Source: a virus
Length of the DNA: 27,808 bases
IMG/VR virus record: IMGVR_UViG_3300047477_000011
Coordinates: 1-27,808 of that record
Strand: one strand, 5' to 3'
The notes below the pieces were generated by a model that searched no databases, had not been told where the DNA came from, and saw nothing but the letters and a program-made list of their open reading frames with translations. Below are positions 7,603 to 16,822 of the stretch, one piece after another. Each line of letters begins with the position of its first letter. Positions within the stretch are counted from its first letter, which is position 1. The position numbers were made by a program, and so were the translations under genes.

Positions 7603-10600
7603 TTAAGAACATGAATTTTGTATAGCACTAATTAATGTTGTTGCATTAAATGAAGTATTATATTGACCTCCTGTATTTGTAGCTAAACCTTGCCAAACTG
7701 TTAACGAAGCTCCTGAACCTAAAACCAATACCTTTATTCCTTTAGATATACAATCGTTTGTAAGTTGAGTTACTTTGTCTTGATCTATTTGGTTGTAAAT
7801 ATCATCATTACCTCCTGGTTCTGCATCTGTTATTAATATTATATATTTAGCAACACCTTGTCTAAATGAATTTGTAAAATCAGAATTAACAATTAAATCT
7901 ATAGCCATATCTGAAGGTTCTGGTATACTAACACCCCATCCTAAAGGCATAATTGCTGTATTTATTTTATTTAACTGATTAGTAAAAGAAATTTCATTGT
8001 TTAATTGAAACATCTCCATAGCTGTTATCCATTGATATTTACCAGATATACCAGTGTTTATATATTTTTGATTAGTAGGTAAAGATGTGTAATATTCACT
8101 TTGACTATAGTCATTTGGAGCGCCAGAATAACTTCCTGAAAACGAAGCGCTTATACCTTCATCAGCTAATACTAAAGACAATCTATAATCGTTAGTTCCT
8201 GATTGAGTATCTATTGTAGATATTATAGCCGCCGCACCACTTTTAGCTTCTTCTATAAAATCACCCATACTTCCAGTATAATCAAAAACAAAAGCTACAT
8301 CCATACCTGAGTCACAAGAATAAATAGGATCGCAATCACATGCTAACACACTATCAGTAGCATCATAACAAAGGCTTATCAAATAACTATCTACCGGCGG
8401 TAGTGTACAACTTTCAACTTCAATAAGCGAAGGACACTCTGTGCCTCCATTAGAAGCTGGAGTAATTACCGTTCTGGTTCTAGATCTAGACTCGTCTACA
8501 CACTCTGACCATTCTGACCATTCTGATACCGTACAATTAACAGGTAAGCACCCATTACAAGCATCAGAAGATGACAGTGCATCATAACATAGTTCAATTT
8601 CATACGAAACAACACAGCCGACACAAGCTTCCGCTGAACTATCGACATCATAACACAACTCAATACTATATGCATTCACTAAATCCCATACCAAATACAA
8701 GTACTGATATCCACTAGGATTGTTGTATACAAACGAAGACTCATACTTCCCCGTAACAGGATTAACTATTGGTGTAGCTTCTACTAGTAAAGGTCTTAGT
8801 GTGTTTATTTCTGATTCAGTATATAACGTATCAGATACTAAGTACTTGAATGAGTTAGCTAATGGATCAAAATCAAAAGTGTCTGTAATGTATTTCTCAG
8901 ATTGAATCTTAATCGCACTTCCAATCGCAGGAATAACTCCTACAGAAGGTTGAGCAGTATTAGAATTGTACAAAGACACTCCGTCACTTTCAAGTAATAC
9001 AAAGTCAATATTAGTCGGGCTTGTATATCCGTCAAGCGTCCAGTTGTAGTTATTATGAATAGTTTCACCTTCGTTTGATGGAGAGTTAATTACTATTCTA
9101 ACAACTGTTATAGGATCAGATACAGTACAGTTAAATACAAAAACATAAGTAGCGTCTACTGGAGTAATGGTAACTGTTGCAAATGTTGGGTTTACTTTTG
9201 TCTTGTTAAATATTAGTGTTCCAGATCCTGATACTATTTCATTTATAACAGTAGTGCCGTCATAAGAAACGGATACAGTGGCCGATCCTCCTTCAAAGTT
9301 GTAATCAAAAGAAGCCTCTCCAATAACACTTCCAAACTCTAAGTTAAACAATAACTCGTTATTAGCATCATCCTGAGATATAGTAAATCCACACTCAAAC
9401 GTCTCTACTGGTGCTGGAGTTGTATCGTCTGTTAATGAAAGTACATACTCTTTTAAGTACGGATCATAACCTCCAATTTTAACTCGGCTTATACTATCCT
9501 TAAATTCATTTCTAAACCAACCATTCATGCCTAGTTTAGATATTGGAATCAACGCATCTGACTGAGACGCTCCGCCCTTTAAATTAATAACAGACGTTCT
9601 CTTAGTGTCTGTAAAATAAATATCCTCTCCCCAAGAAGTAAAACTCGCAGCATCATTACTAATTCCGTACTCCTCTATTCTAGTTATCTGTGTACCAAGT
9701 ACTTCAGGAACAGATGTAATTGCTCCTCCACCTGCCGCGTCAGAAAGTAAATTCTTTTCAACAAGTACGTAAGATATTTTATCTTCTTGCAGTGTTAGTA
9801 CATCTTTTTTTCTTCCGTGAAGTATATTGATTGGACCAAATGATTTTTCACAGTCTTTAAAGTTTGCCAATGCTAAGTTAAATTCGTTTAACTTATTAAC
9901 ATTAGTTTCCTCGTTGTATATTCCGCTGTATGTTATTCCTGCGTATCTATGCGCTTCTTTAAAATCTTCTTGAGAAACAGCAGTAACTCTGCTTCCAAGA
10001 TAGAACGGAGCGCCAGTTAATGAATCTCCTATCTTATAACTCTCAACCCCATTACCAAATGTAAAGCAGTCAAAGAAGTTTAAGTTTACGGTTGCAAAAG
10101 CATTAGATATGGATTGGTTTACTACGTTTCCTTGGTGGTACCCGTCAATAATATCAAAGGATTCACTTCCTTCAAAGTATGTCTCTCCATTAGCTTCTGC
10201 AGCTTCTGTTTCAAATACTATTACAGATTCAGCTCTTTGTACTTGTATTTGACAACTTATTCTTGAATATTTAGGATTTATTCCTCCGCATTTAGGCGTA
10301 CCGCTTTTTATAACAAAAAATAACCTTCCGTCAGTAGAGTCCTGTTGAAATTGATACTGATTAGTTCCTGCAATATTTGGAATATCTCCGGTATAAGCAC
10401 CTGGTGTTTCTATAAAATCATTTTCGTTTACAGTATCATCTCCTCCAGTTGAATCACCAGATGTTAAATCAATATTATCTCCTCTTATAAAAGCATATAA
10501 GCTCAAATAATCTTGAGATGCAGTAAATGATTTAGTGAACGTATACGTTCTTTCTCCACAACTAGATCCTCTAGCAAATCTAAACACTTTAAAGTTAATA

Positions 10601-12900
10601 TTTATCAAACTCCCAGCTGGAACGTCATACGGAGAGAATTCTAACTCACCCGGATCTCCAAATAACGGATTATCTATATAACAAGGATAAGATAGACTAG
10701 GATAATTACCAGATGAACCTAATTCACCTTCATCTATAAAAGAATTCTCTGTATATGTTGCGGAGAAATTAGACGGCTTTAGCTTCATGTATAATCCAGC
10801 CGGCTCAATAATATCTTTCTCGGATTCGTTTTTATTATCTGCAATAAAATCTTTAGATTTAGCTTCTAAGGCTAATACTTTTGTTTTTACAAGGCTTTTT
10901 ACAACCCCGTTTGAATCTGCCTTTACAATTAATGTAGAGTTTTCTTGAACCTTACTTCTATTATCTCCATCTAATTTAAACCAAGAAAATCCAGAGTCTT
11001 CTTCAAAATAAATATTAGAGTATACTACCTGATACTGACTCTTAGATGGTTTTACTACAAACTTATATTTAGTAGCCCATGTAGGAGCTAAACTATTTAT
11101 ATTTACTCTTATATAATTTTTTGTATCAGAATTGTATGTAGGTACAAATACCGTGTTATTAGTATCTACTAAAGCAGTAGAACTACGCCCATACTCATCC
11201 ATATATACAATGGCTGCCTCGTAATCTCTATTGCTATGTAAGCTCTGTTTAGATCCTAATTCAGAAAAACTAGCAGATGTTATAGCGTTTGAAAGATATT
11301 CATAAGCATAAACAAAAACTCCAGGAGAAGATTCAAAACTAAACTTTATAGCAGGAATTTGGATTCCTATTACATCTGATCCTAATGACGCAGATATAAT
11401 GAAAGATCCATCAGGGCTTGCTATTCCGCTTCCGACTTCATTCCATCCAGATTTAGTAACTATCTGACAGTTAAAGAAATCTGTCAATGAAGTTCCAGCG
11501 CAAGCATTAGAATATACCTCATGAGTAGATATGGCGTCTATAAATTCTTGACTAGTAGCCAACTCATAAACACTTCCATAGCCCTTCTGAATATTAAATA
11601 TAAAATCATACTCAAAACTATTTTGCGGAGCATCAGTATAAGATGCATCTCCAGAATAAGAGTCGTGCTGCAAGTTTATGTTTATCGAAAGATATGATCC
11701 GCTAGTTAACGAAACACCTTCTAAATCTATATTAAACTGAGCGTTATTTACCGTTTTAGTAGTTGAAGAATCTATAGTATATACTGTTCCGTCAGTTAAA
11801 TCTACAGGTAACTCAACAAAGCCAACCTCTTCAGATATTAAACTTAAATCATAATCTATATCTATAGCGTTCCCATTCTCGTCCTCTATGTTGTATCCAT
11901 CAACATAGTTACCATACATTAATCTATTACCCATTGTTGTCTGGGCCTTAGCTAATCTAGGTACGTTATCAAAAAGACGAAGCAATTCACTTTCTGTTAG
12001 CGTAGTGTATATTTTTTTATTTGTAAATGTTATTTCTTGAGGACTATTATCGAACCATCCCTCTTGTTTCTTATTGTATTTTTCTATAACGTTTACAATG
12101 TTAGAATCAGAAAATTTAAAGCAAAGATCAATGCCAACTACATTCTTATCTCCAGTATTAAAATTAATATTAACTGAGTTAAATATATTTTGCATTCCGG
12201 CATTTTCAAATGTAGAATAATCTATACTAAAATTACCAGGCTCAAACGCTATTTCACTAAACTGAGATAAAGCACTGTACTCTCCATCTTTATATTTGTA
12301 TCTGTAAGCAAAGGATATAAACTTATCTGTTATGTAGTTCTCTTCGTCAGGAACAAACGCAAGTGTAATATTAGGCGCTGATGATGGAGGTGCTACTATT
12401 ACAGATATATCACTCTCATCAATTTGATCTACACCTAATATAGGGTCAGGATAGTTTCTGTCTACATTTATTTTTCTAGGCGGATTTAAATTATCTGTCC
12501 AAAACAATAAGTTATCTATCAAGTTTATCCCTGTTACTAAGTACTTAGGATTAAAGTTGAGCACCTCTTCAGATATAATGTGATACTTTAATAGATTGTT
12601 ATTAGTGTTAAACGAAACAACCATATCAACTAACGGAGATGCAACAAGCCAATATATCGTCTCTTTAGATCCATCCTCATACGCACCAATACAGGTAGCA
12701 TCTACAAGAGGAGATCCGTTATACTGTAGTGTAGTTAACTTTATATTCCCCTTAGTATTCTCTACAGCACCGATACTATTATTTTCAGTAGATCCAATTC
12801 TAATATTCAACGCGTCAATGTACTCCCCAGCAGGGACTACACGCTCGTCAAAATCCTTATTCATTCTACCGGCAATGAAATTTACATCAACGTTTGCCAT
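7603..12900 (-). CDS. Large tail muzzle/nozzle protein with C-terminal TSP1-like and von Willebrand A domains, 1765 aa
   Basis: The N-terminus (NFIAGRMNKDFDERVVPAG, EYIDALNIRIG) is typical of tubular tail or muzzle proteins of podoviruses, which close the tail tube below the rings. Residues up to about 1150 are beta-rich. An Ig-like beta domain is likely at about 1160-1265. From about 1405 there are Cys-rich repeats with core LCYD (two copies, then a third at about 1503-1530). Between copies two and three, at about 1453-1500, lies a thrombospondin-1-like segment with SEWSEWSEC, RSRTRT and GGTEC. Residues about 1530-1765 form a vWA domain: FVFDYTGSMGD carries a DxTxS metal-binding (MIDAS) motif with D1540, T1542 and S1544, and IILITDAEPGG supplies the later Asp. 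Starts 5 bases after the 305-aa gene. The C-terminal domains suggest metal-dependent binding of a host-surface ligand; this role is inferred. Confidence 0.85.
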   Translation of the reverse strand: MANVDVNFIAGRMNKDFDERVVPAGEYIDALNIRIGSTENNSIGAVENTKGNIKLTTLQYNGSPLVDATCIGAYEDGSKETIYWLVASPLVDMVVSFNTNNNLLKYHIISEEVLNFNPKYLVTGINLIDNLLFWTDNLNPPRKINVDRNYPDPILGVDQIDESDISVIVAPPSSAPNITLAFVPDEENYITDKFISFAYRYKYKDGEYSALSQFSEIAFEPGNFSIDYSTFENAGMQNIFNSVNINFNTGDKNVVGIDLCFKFSDSNIVNVIEKYNKKQEGWFDNSPQEITFTNKKIYTTLTESELLRLFDNVPRLAKAQTTMGNRLMYGNYVDGYNIEDENGNAIDIDYDLSLISEEVGFVELPVDLTDGTVYTIDSSTTKTVNNAQFNIDLEGVSLTSGSYLSININLQHDSYSGDASYTDAPQNSFEYDFIFNIQKGYGSVYELATSQEFIDAISTHEVYSNACAGTSLTDFFNCQIVTKSGWNEVGSGIASPDGSFIISASLGSDVIGIQIPAIKFSFESSPGVFVYAYEYLSNAITSASFSELGSKQSLHSNRDYEAAIVYMDEYGRSSTALVDTNNTVFVPTYNSDTKNYIRVNINSLAPTWATKYKFVVKPSKSQYQVVYSNIYFEEDSGFSWFKLDGDNRSKVQENSTLIVKADSNGVVKSLVKTKVLALEAKSKDFIADNKNESEKDIIEPAGLYMKLKPSNFSATYTENSFIDEGELGSSGNYPSLSYPCYIDNPLFGDPGELEFSPYDVPAGSLININFKVFRFARGSSCGERTYTFTKSFTASQDYLSLYAFIRGDNIDLTSGDSTGGDDTVNENDFIETPGAYTGDIPNIAGTNQYQFQQDSTDGRLFFVIKSGTPKCGGINPKYSRISCQIQVQRAESVIVFETEAAEANGETYFEGSESFDIIDGYHQGNVVNQSISNAFATVNLNFFDCFTFGNGVESYKIGDSLTGAPFYLGSRVTAVSQEDFKEAHRYAGITYSGIYNEETNVNKLNEFNLALANFKDCEKSFGPINILHGRKKDVLTLQEDKISYVLVEKNLLSDAAGGGAITSVPEVLGTQITRIEEYGISNDAASFTSWGEDIYFTDTKRTSVINLKGGASQSDALIPISKLGMNGWFRNEFKDSISRVKIGGYDPYLKEYVLSLTDDTTPAPVETFECGFTISQDDANNELLFNLEFGSVIGEASFDYNFEGGSATVSVSYDGTTVINEIVSGSGTLIFNKTKVNPTFATVTITPVDATYVFVFNCTVSDPITVVRIVINSPSNEGETIHNNYNWTLDGYTSPTNIDFVLLESDGVSLYNSNTAQPSVGVIPAIGSAIKIQSEKYITDTFDFDPLANSFKYLVSDTLYTESEINTLRPLLVEATPIVNPVTGKYESSFVYNNPSGYQYLYLVWDLVNAYSIELCYDVDSSAEACVGCVVSYEIELCYDALSSSDACNGCLPVNCTVSEWSEWSECVDESRSRTRTVITPASNGGTECPSLIEVESCTLPPVDSYLISLCYDATDSVLACDCDPIYSCDSGMDVAFVFDYTGSMGDFIEEAKSGAAAIISTIDTQSGTNDYRLSLVLADEGISASFSGSYSGAPNDYSQSEYYTSLPTNQKYINTGISGKYQWITAMEMFQLNNEISFTNQLNKINTAIMPLGWGVSIPEPSDMAIDLIVNSDFTNSFRQGVAKYIILITDAEPGGNDDIYNQIDQDKVTQLTNDCISKGIKVLVLGSGASLTVWQGLATNTGGQYNTSFNATTLISAIQNSCS
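8330..8675 (-). repeat. Three Cys-rich LCYD repeats flanking the TSP1-like module
   Basis: Within the 1765-aa gene, three segments encode Y-x-I-x-LCYD-(about 6)-AC-(1-2)-C, at about 8617-8673, 8550-8605 and 8332-8390. The plus-strand DNA shares catcataaca in each copy. The TSP1-like segment (about 8400-8545) lies between the second and third copies. A short tandem 'tctgaccat' at about 8505-8524 encodes the doubled SEW. Confidence 0.75.
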
Positions 12901-12905
12901 ATATC

Positions 12906-13823
12906 TTACTTAATCCATTTATCACGACCTCTCATATTCATCAATAATCTACCCGGATGAATATTACTTAATCTTATTTTTGCGTTTCTTAGAAGGGCTG
13001 TTTTATCCTTCTTAGCTCTATTAACTACATATTCTTGAACTCCAACTTTAGCGTTTAATATAGCATACTTAATGTACGCATATATAAACTCTTCGGCCAA
13101 CTTATTTATACTAACTTTAGAGTCATCACCATCCTGCATACCATCAGAAATGTATTCTAAAATACACAGCTCTCCAGCCATACCAGAACCAAAATTAATG
13201 ACACCTGAAGCTTTATCTATTCTATAAGTAGGATTAACGTTAGCCGTCTCGGTATTTAAACCATAGTTGGCTCCAACAGCATAATCAAAGTACCAGTTCT
13301 GATCTATGTTTACACCTTCTCTTCCAGCGTATAATCCACTTCCAGGATACATTGTCTTTTGTTGATTAGTAACTCTATCGTAATCTAAAACAGAAGTACC
13401 TTCAAGTACTTTTCCATCTTGATCAAATAATACTCTACAATTATTATCCTGTAAATAACTATTGCTGTAATTCGTTTGAATGTTTTCAGTAAGCGGTCGT
13501 AATACACCATCCTTATAAAGAGATATTCTAACGTAGTTTACGTAATTGTTTGGTAATACGAACTTAAGGTCGTCACAGATACTGATCTCTAGCACCTTAA
13601 TTTCCTTAAGTGCGTCGTAGTTTATTTCTTGAATTCCTCTCTTTGCGTGGAATAATACATTGTATCTCTGTACGTTATTTATTAATTTATCGTTACCAAC
13701 ATACATAAGCATAAAGTTATTCACGATATCTTCTAATGATATGTATTGGTACGATCCCCAATTTTCTCCTTCAGGTATGTTACCTGAATTCTCATAGTAT
13801 TGATAACCAGTTAAATATGCCAT
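12906..13823 (-). CDS. Head-tail ring / tail completion protein, 305 aa
   Basis: The segments YQYISLEDIVNNFMLMYVG, NNVQRYNVLFHAKRGIQE and FVLPNNYVNYVRISLYK, and the C-terminal MNMRGRDKWIK, form a pattern I recognise as conserved in connector or ring proteins of crAss-like phages. It has a helical N-terminal half that would pack against the portal or the first ring, a beta-rich middle, and a basic helical C-terminus (about 250-305). No signal peptide or membrane segment. It follows the 229-aa connector by 2 bases and precedes the muzzle gene by 5 bases; this order (connector, ring, muzzle) is the usual one in these phages and supports the call. Numbering against a specific ring protein cannot be settled without alignment. 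Confidence 0.8.
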   Translation of the reverse strand: MAYLTGYQYYENSGNIPEGENWGSYQYISLEDIVNNFMLMYVGNDKLINNVQRYNVLFHAKRGIQEINYDALKEIKVLEISICDDLKFVLPNNYVNYVRISLYKDGVLRPLTENIQTNYSNSYLQDNNCRVLFDQDGKVLEGTSVLDYDRVTNQQKTMYPGSGLYAGREGVNIDQNWYFDYAVGANYGLNTETANVNPTYRIDKASGVINFGSGMAGELCILEYISDGMQDGDDSKVSINKLAEEFIYAYIKYAILNAKVGVQEYVVNRAKKDKTALLRNAKIRLSNIHPGRLLMNMRGRDKWIK

Positions 13824-13825
13824 TA

Positions 13826-14515
13826 TTATCCTTGAGTTTGTTGATTCTTAACTTCTTCCTGTGTCCCGAAAGTAAACACATCTCCTTCTCTGATAGATAT
13901 ACCAGCGAACTGAAGTATCTTAGCTGTTAGTAACGGCTCGTCTGTTAGTGGTAACTCAAAGTCTTGGTAGTCAGATGCGGATTGATTAAACAACGGCTCT
14001 CCTCCTGACAATGAAGTATACGTCCACTTAGGATCCTTAGGATACCTAATGTACTGAGTACTAACGTTTGACGCTATAGATGTTGGGTATACATTGATAC
14101 TATCTCCCTCTAAAACATAAGCAGGGTATAGTATCGATGGTGCTGTTAGATTAGATGAAAGTAAATTTAGTATCTTATCTTGTGATACCCTGTCAATTTC
14201 TTTTGACCCGTATCTTACAGTATTTAAATAGTAAAAGTCACTAGGTAAATCAAATACAGGAGTTGTAAATGTTAACGAAGCTGTAGAAGACAAGCTATCA
14301 ATAACCTCTTCAACATTTTTTACTATATCTGCATATCCACTTCCAGACTGTCTAGCATTCTGCTTTAGTATCCATGTGTTGTACTGATAGAAGTAGTCTT
14401 CAAATATATCTAACTGTGCTTGTTTAGCGTACAAGTTGAAGTCGTCTGGGGTGATATACCCAAAATTATTCTTGTTAGCTACAGACAATACAGTATTTCT
14501 TACTGAGTTTATCAT
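13826..14515 (-). CDS. Head-tail connector / ring protein, 229 aa
   Basis: I place the start at the ATG at 14515, giving MINSVRNTVLSVANKNN and then TPDDFNLYAKQAQLDIFEDY. The frame is open upstream to an ATG at 14578 (250 aa), but those extra codons would run through the intrinsic terminator at 14541-14570 and the promoter element at 14532-14539, and they read as an unrelated hydrophobic stretch. The N-terminal helical pattern (F..YA..AQ..IFEDYF) and the 'FDLPSDFYYLNTVRY' strand region resemble connector proteins that sit under the portal. It is followed at 2 bases by the ring protein gene, which supports a role in closing the filled head. First gene of the connector/tail unit. Function is from resemblance and gene order. 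Confidence 0.78.
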   Translation of the reverse strand: MINSVRNTVLSVANKNNFGYITPDDFNLYAKQAQLDIFEDYFYQYNTWILKQNARQSGSGYADIVKNVEEVIDSLSSTASLTFTTPVFDLPSDFYYLNTVRYGSKEIDRVSQDKILNLLSSNLTAPSILYPAYVLEGDSINVYPTSIASNVSTQYIRYPKDPKWTYTSLSGGEPLFNQSASDYQDFELPLTDEPLLTAKILQFAGISIREGDVFTFGTQEEVKNQQTQG

Positions 14516-14531
14516 TCTTAAAAACTTTTTA

Positions 14532-14539
14532 CAAAGATA
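14532..14539 (-). promoter_or_regulatory. Bacteroidota-type promoter -7 element before connector/tail genes
   Basis: The minus strand reads TATCTTTG then T, an exact TAnnTTTG match, 16 bases before the chosen ATG at 14515. It lies directly behind an intrinsic terminator, as expected where one unit ends and the next begins. The -33 region is T-rich without a clear TTTG. The surrounding 15 bases are identical to those at the 6442 element. Confidence 0.6.
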
Positions 14540-14540
14540 A

Positions 14541-14570
14541 TAAAAAAAAGCGCCCTGTAAAAGAGCGCCT
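14541..14570 (-). terminator. Intrinsic terminator after the 246-aa gene
   Basis: On the minus strand GCGCTC (568-563) pairs with GGGCGC (555-550) with one U.G pair, extended by AG/UU, with a 7-base loop (TTTTACA). A run of eight T follows at 549-542. It lies 24 bases after the stop of the 246-aa gene and before the connector promoter. Confidence 0.8.
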
Positions 14571-14593
14571 TTAAGCATGAAAAGAAAAGTAAT

Positions 14594-15334
14594 TTACTCG
14601 ATTTTATTCTCAAGTAATCTCAGTACTTCAATACCTTCATCTGTTTGTAGGTAAGAAGCTAATATGTAAATATGATTCTCTCCGAATGGGACAGTCAATA
14701 ATTTTTTCTTGTTTTGTGGAAGATTAAAGTAAATATCTCTATTTTTATTCTTCATTTTTAACAAGTCATACTCGAAGAATTTAGCACATGTATTACGTAA
14801 CTGTAACATCGGATCGTTCAACATTTCCAAGAATGATGTTGGATAGTTTCTTGCGTATACAAATACGTCTCTCTTTAATTCAGCAGTAGACATTTTTTCG
14901 ATCTTAGATCCTAATAGAACTCTAGCTACAGCCTCTAACGAGTCGATATCTAAGTCTCTAGCAGCAATCTGAGCATCTAATTCACTTGTTAATTTATCAA
15001 TATCAGAAGAAGCATCCTTCTCTGTATTAACCTCTTCGAATACACTTCCATTACCTGGGTGTAAATCTAAGAATTTTTGTAAAACTGGATTTGTTTTAGA
15101 AACCTTTAAGGCTCCGTCCACAAATACAATAGGTTCTAAAATAGCGTTACCATCCTGTTCGTCTTCGAAAGGACTCTTCTGGTTAACTGCATATCTTAAA
15201 GGTCTGTTTGATTGTCCGTCGAAGTATAACAATGGTGCTCTATGAGTATTTCTAGATGACAACATGTAGGATAACGGAGTGTGTTTTTTCTTAAGTACGT
15301 AGATCTTGTCTACAGACATAGCTTGATTTTTCAT
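14594..15334 (-). CDS. Conserved virion-type protein between two terminators, 246 aa
   Basis: No named family can be assigned. The N-terminal half carries segments that look strongly constrained (PLSYMLSSRNTHRAPLLYFD, NRPLRYAVNQKSPFEDEQDG, ILEPIVFVDG and FLDLHPGNGSVFEE). A helical part at about 105-190 and a compact C-terminus follow. The protein is soluble, with no signal peptide or membrane helix. It sits directly after the major capsid gene, a position often held by capsid auxiliary or decoration proteins, but that is inference. An ATG five codons inside (15319) is an alternative start. It has a terminator on each side and no obvious promoter of its own in the 68-base gap, so it is probably expressed by read-through from the capsid unit, at lower level. 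Confidence 0.75.
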   Translation of the reverse strand: MKNQAMSVDKIYVLKKKHTPLSYMLSSRNTHRAPLLYFDGQSNRPLRYAVNQKSPFEDEQDGNAILEPIVFVDGALKVSKTNPVLQKFLDLHPGNGSVFEEVNTEKDASSDIDKLTSELDAQIAARDLDIDSLEAVARVLLGSKIEKMSTAELKRDVFVYARNYPTSFLEMLNDPMLQLRNTCAKFFEYDLLKMKNKNRDIYFNLPQNKKKLLTVPFGENHIYILASYLQTDEGIEVLRLLENKIE

Positions 15335-15349
15335 TTGATAAGATTTAAA

Positions 15350-15388
15350 TTTTTAAAAAATAGAGAGGGACAATTAAGCCCCTCTCTT
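15350..15388 (-). terminator. Strong intrinsic terminator after the major capsid gene
   Basis: On the minus strand AGAGAGGG (387-380) pairs perfectly over 8 bases with CCCTCTCT (369-362), with a 10-base loop (GCTTAATTGT). The bases after the stem are A, then six T (360-355), then A-rich. It starts about 15 bases after the capsid gene stop. Confidence 0.85.
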
Positions 15389-15402
15389 ATTATAACTATT
15401 TT

Positions 15403-16803
15403 CTAGTTCTCGAACAAGAAGAAGTTGTTAGCACCTAAAGTACATAAAGCTCTTTCTGACAAGAAGTGAACTTCCATAGCATCTAAGCTAGAAGTTTGTG
15501 CTCCACCAGCAGAACCAGTAATCCAAGTTTTGTAACGTCTGTCTTCAGTCTCAGAAGCTCTATAACGAACGTGTAAGAATGGACGTTTAGCGTTTTTACC
15601 AAGAACTTGATCGTAAACAGTAGTAGATCCAGCAGGAACTAATACACCGTTAATAGCTCCACCAACTACTCCACCTCTAAGTGTAGCGTCGTTCAAGTAT
15701 TTCCAGTCAGTTTTGTAGAAATCGTAACCTCTACGGAAACCTGTAAATCCTAAGTTCAATGCCATTTCTTTATCGTTGTCAAACAAACCATAAGAAGTAC
15801 CGCCAGCACCGTAAGAGTTTTGAGCAGCCAACATATCGTCGATATCGAAAGAGAACTGACGGTTCAAGAACAATACGTTTTCTTCGATAGCTCCTTGTTT
15901 GTCCAAACGTTGAATAATAGCATCAAAGTCAGATAATGCAGTTGGATTTCCACCAGCCCATACGTTACCTCTTTGTCCTACAGCGTAGAATAAACCTTCT
16001 GACCCTTTGTTTCCAAAAGCAGTGTTAGCGATAGCTCCTGAATTAGCTTCAGCAGGTACAGCTTCAATCATAGACATTTCTAAGTAATCTTCGAAACGCA
16101 AACGAGTTTCGTGCTCAGATTTAATGTACCATAAGTATCCAGTAGCTCCATTTTCAGTAGTTACTTCAACCCATCCAATTTGAGCCATGTCAGATCCAGA
16201 AACAGCGTATTTCTCTTTAATGATGATTGGGCTGTTTTCGAAGATATCGTCTTGAGCCTCTAAAGATTCAGTTTGACCTTCAGTTCCTTTTTTAAATTCA
16301 GAACCATAAACGAAAGCAGTTACTGTAGCAGTAGCAGCAAAAGTTTGACCAGCAGCCTCATAGTAAGCAACATCAAAAGTACCAGCAGCATAATCTACTG
16401 AAGTAATGATGGCTTTGTTAGAGTTAGCAGCAGCAGCATTATCTGATAAGAAAACTGTTTGTCCTGGTTTGAAAGCGATAGACCCTGTTAAGGCATCACT
16501 AACTGTAATTGTAGCAGTATCTCCACCTACAGCTGCGTCAGAAGCACAGTCAATGTATTTAGTGTGAAGACGACCTTGCTCTGCCCATTTGATAAGGTCC
16601 GAGTTAGACGGCATCTCAGCTCCAACTGCTCTTAAGAAAGATGCAACAGAACGATTTCCGTAACGTTCGAATTCTTTTTCATAAGTATCAGGAAGATACT
16701 GATTCAAGAAGTCAAAATTTGTGATGTAGTTAGTGCTTAATGTTTGTCTTGTAGCACTAGGTTGTAATGCAAACCCTGGGGTTGCTTGTACTGATCCAGC
16801 CAT
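15403..16803 (-). CDS. Major capsid protein (HK97-fold type), 466 aa
   Basis: Identified from position (after scaffold, before a strong terminator), size, and sequence character: an N-terminal arm (MAGSVQATPGFALQPSATR, then TNYITNFDFLNQYLP), a beta-rich Ala/Thr insertion at about 90-170, a long helical spine region (about 190-240), and a C-terminal part ending RALCTLGANNFFLFEN. Length is close to that of crAss-like capsid proteins. No separate protease gene or obvious N-terminal cleavage site is seen. The leader is very A-rich with repeated TAA and no Shine-Dalgarno, as in highly expressed Bacteroidota genes. It lies 19 bases after the scaffold gene and probably shares its promoter. Composition is richer in Ala/Gly codons than the neighbours, consistent with high expression. 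Confidence 0.85.
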   Translation of the reverse strand: MAGSVQATPGFALQPSATRQTLSTNYITNFDFLNQYLPDTYEKEFERYGNRSVASFLRAVGAEMPSNSDLIKWAEQGRLHTKYIDCASDAAVGGDTATITVSDALTGSIAFKPGQTVFLSDNAAAANSNKAIITSVDYAAGTFDVAYYEAAGQTFAATATVTAFVYGSEFKKGTEGQTESLEAQDDIFENSPIIIKEKYAVSGSDMAQIGWVEVTTENGATGYLWYIKSEHETRLRFEDYLEMSMIEAVPAEANSGAIANTAFGNKGSEGLFYAVGQRGNVWAGGNPTALSDFDAIIQRLDKQGAIEENVLFLNRQFSFDIDDMLAAQNSYGAGGTSYGLFDNDKEMALNLGFTGFRRGYDFYKTDWKYLNDATLRGGVVGGAINGVLVPAGSTTVYDQVLGKNAKRPFLHVRYRASETEDRRYKTWITGSAGGAQTSSLDAMEVHFLSERALCTLGANNFFLFEN

Positions 16804-16822
16804 TTTGTTTTAGTTTTGTTTG

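Noticed and set aside
12596-12913. Plus-strand open frames (also 280-543, 4201-4401, 8720-8905, 17556-17807, 18614-18862, 21491-21781, 22677-22916, 23457-23705, 27489-27746)
   Set aside because: All lie antisense inside or mostly across well-supported minus-strand genes, have no recognisable domains and low-complexity translations; they are shadows.
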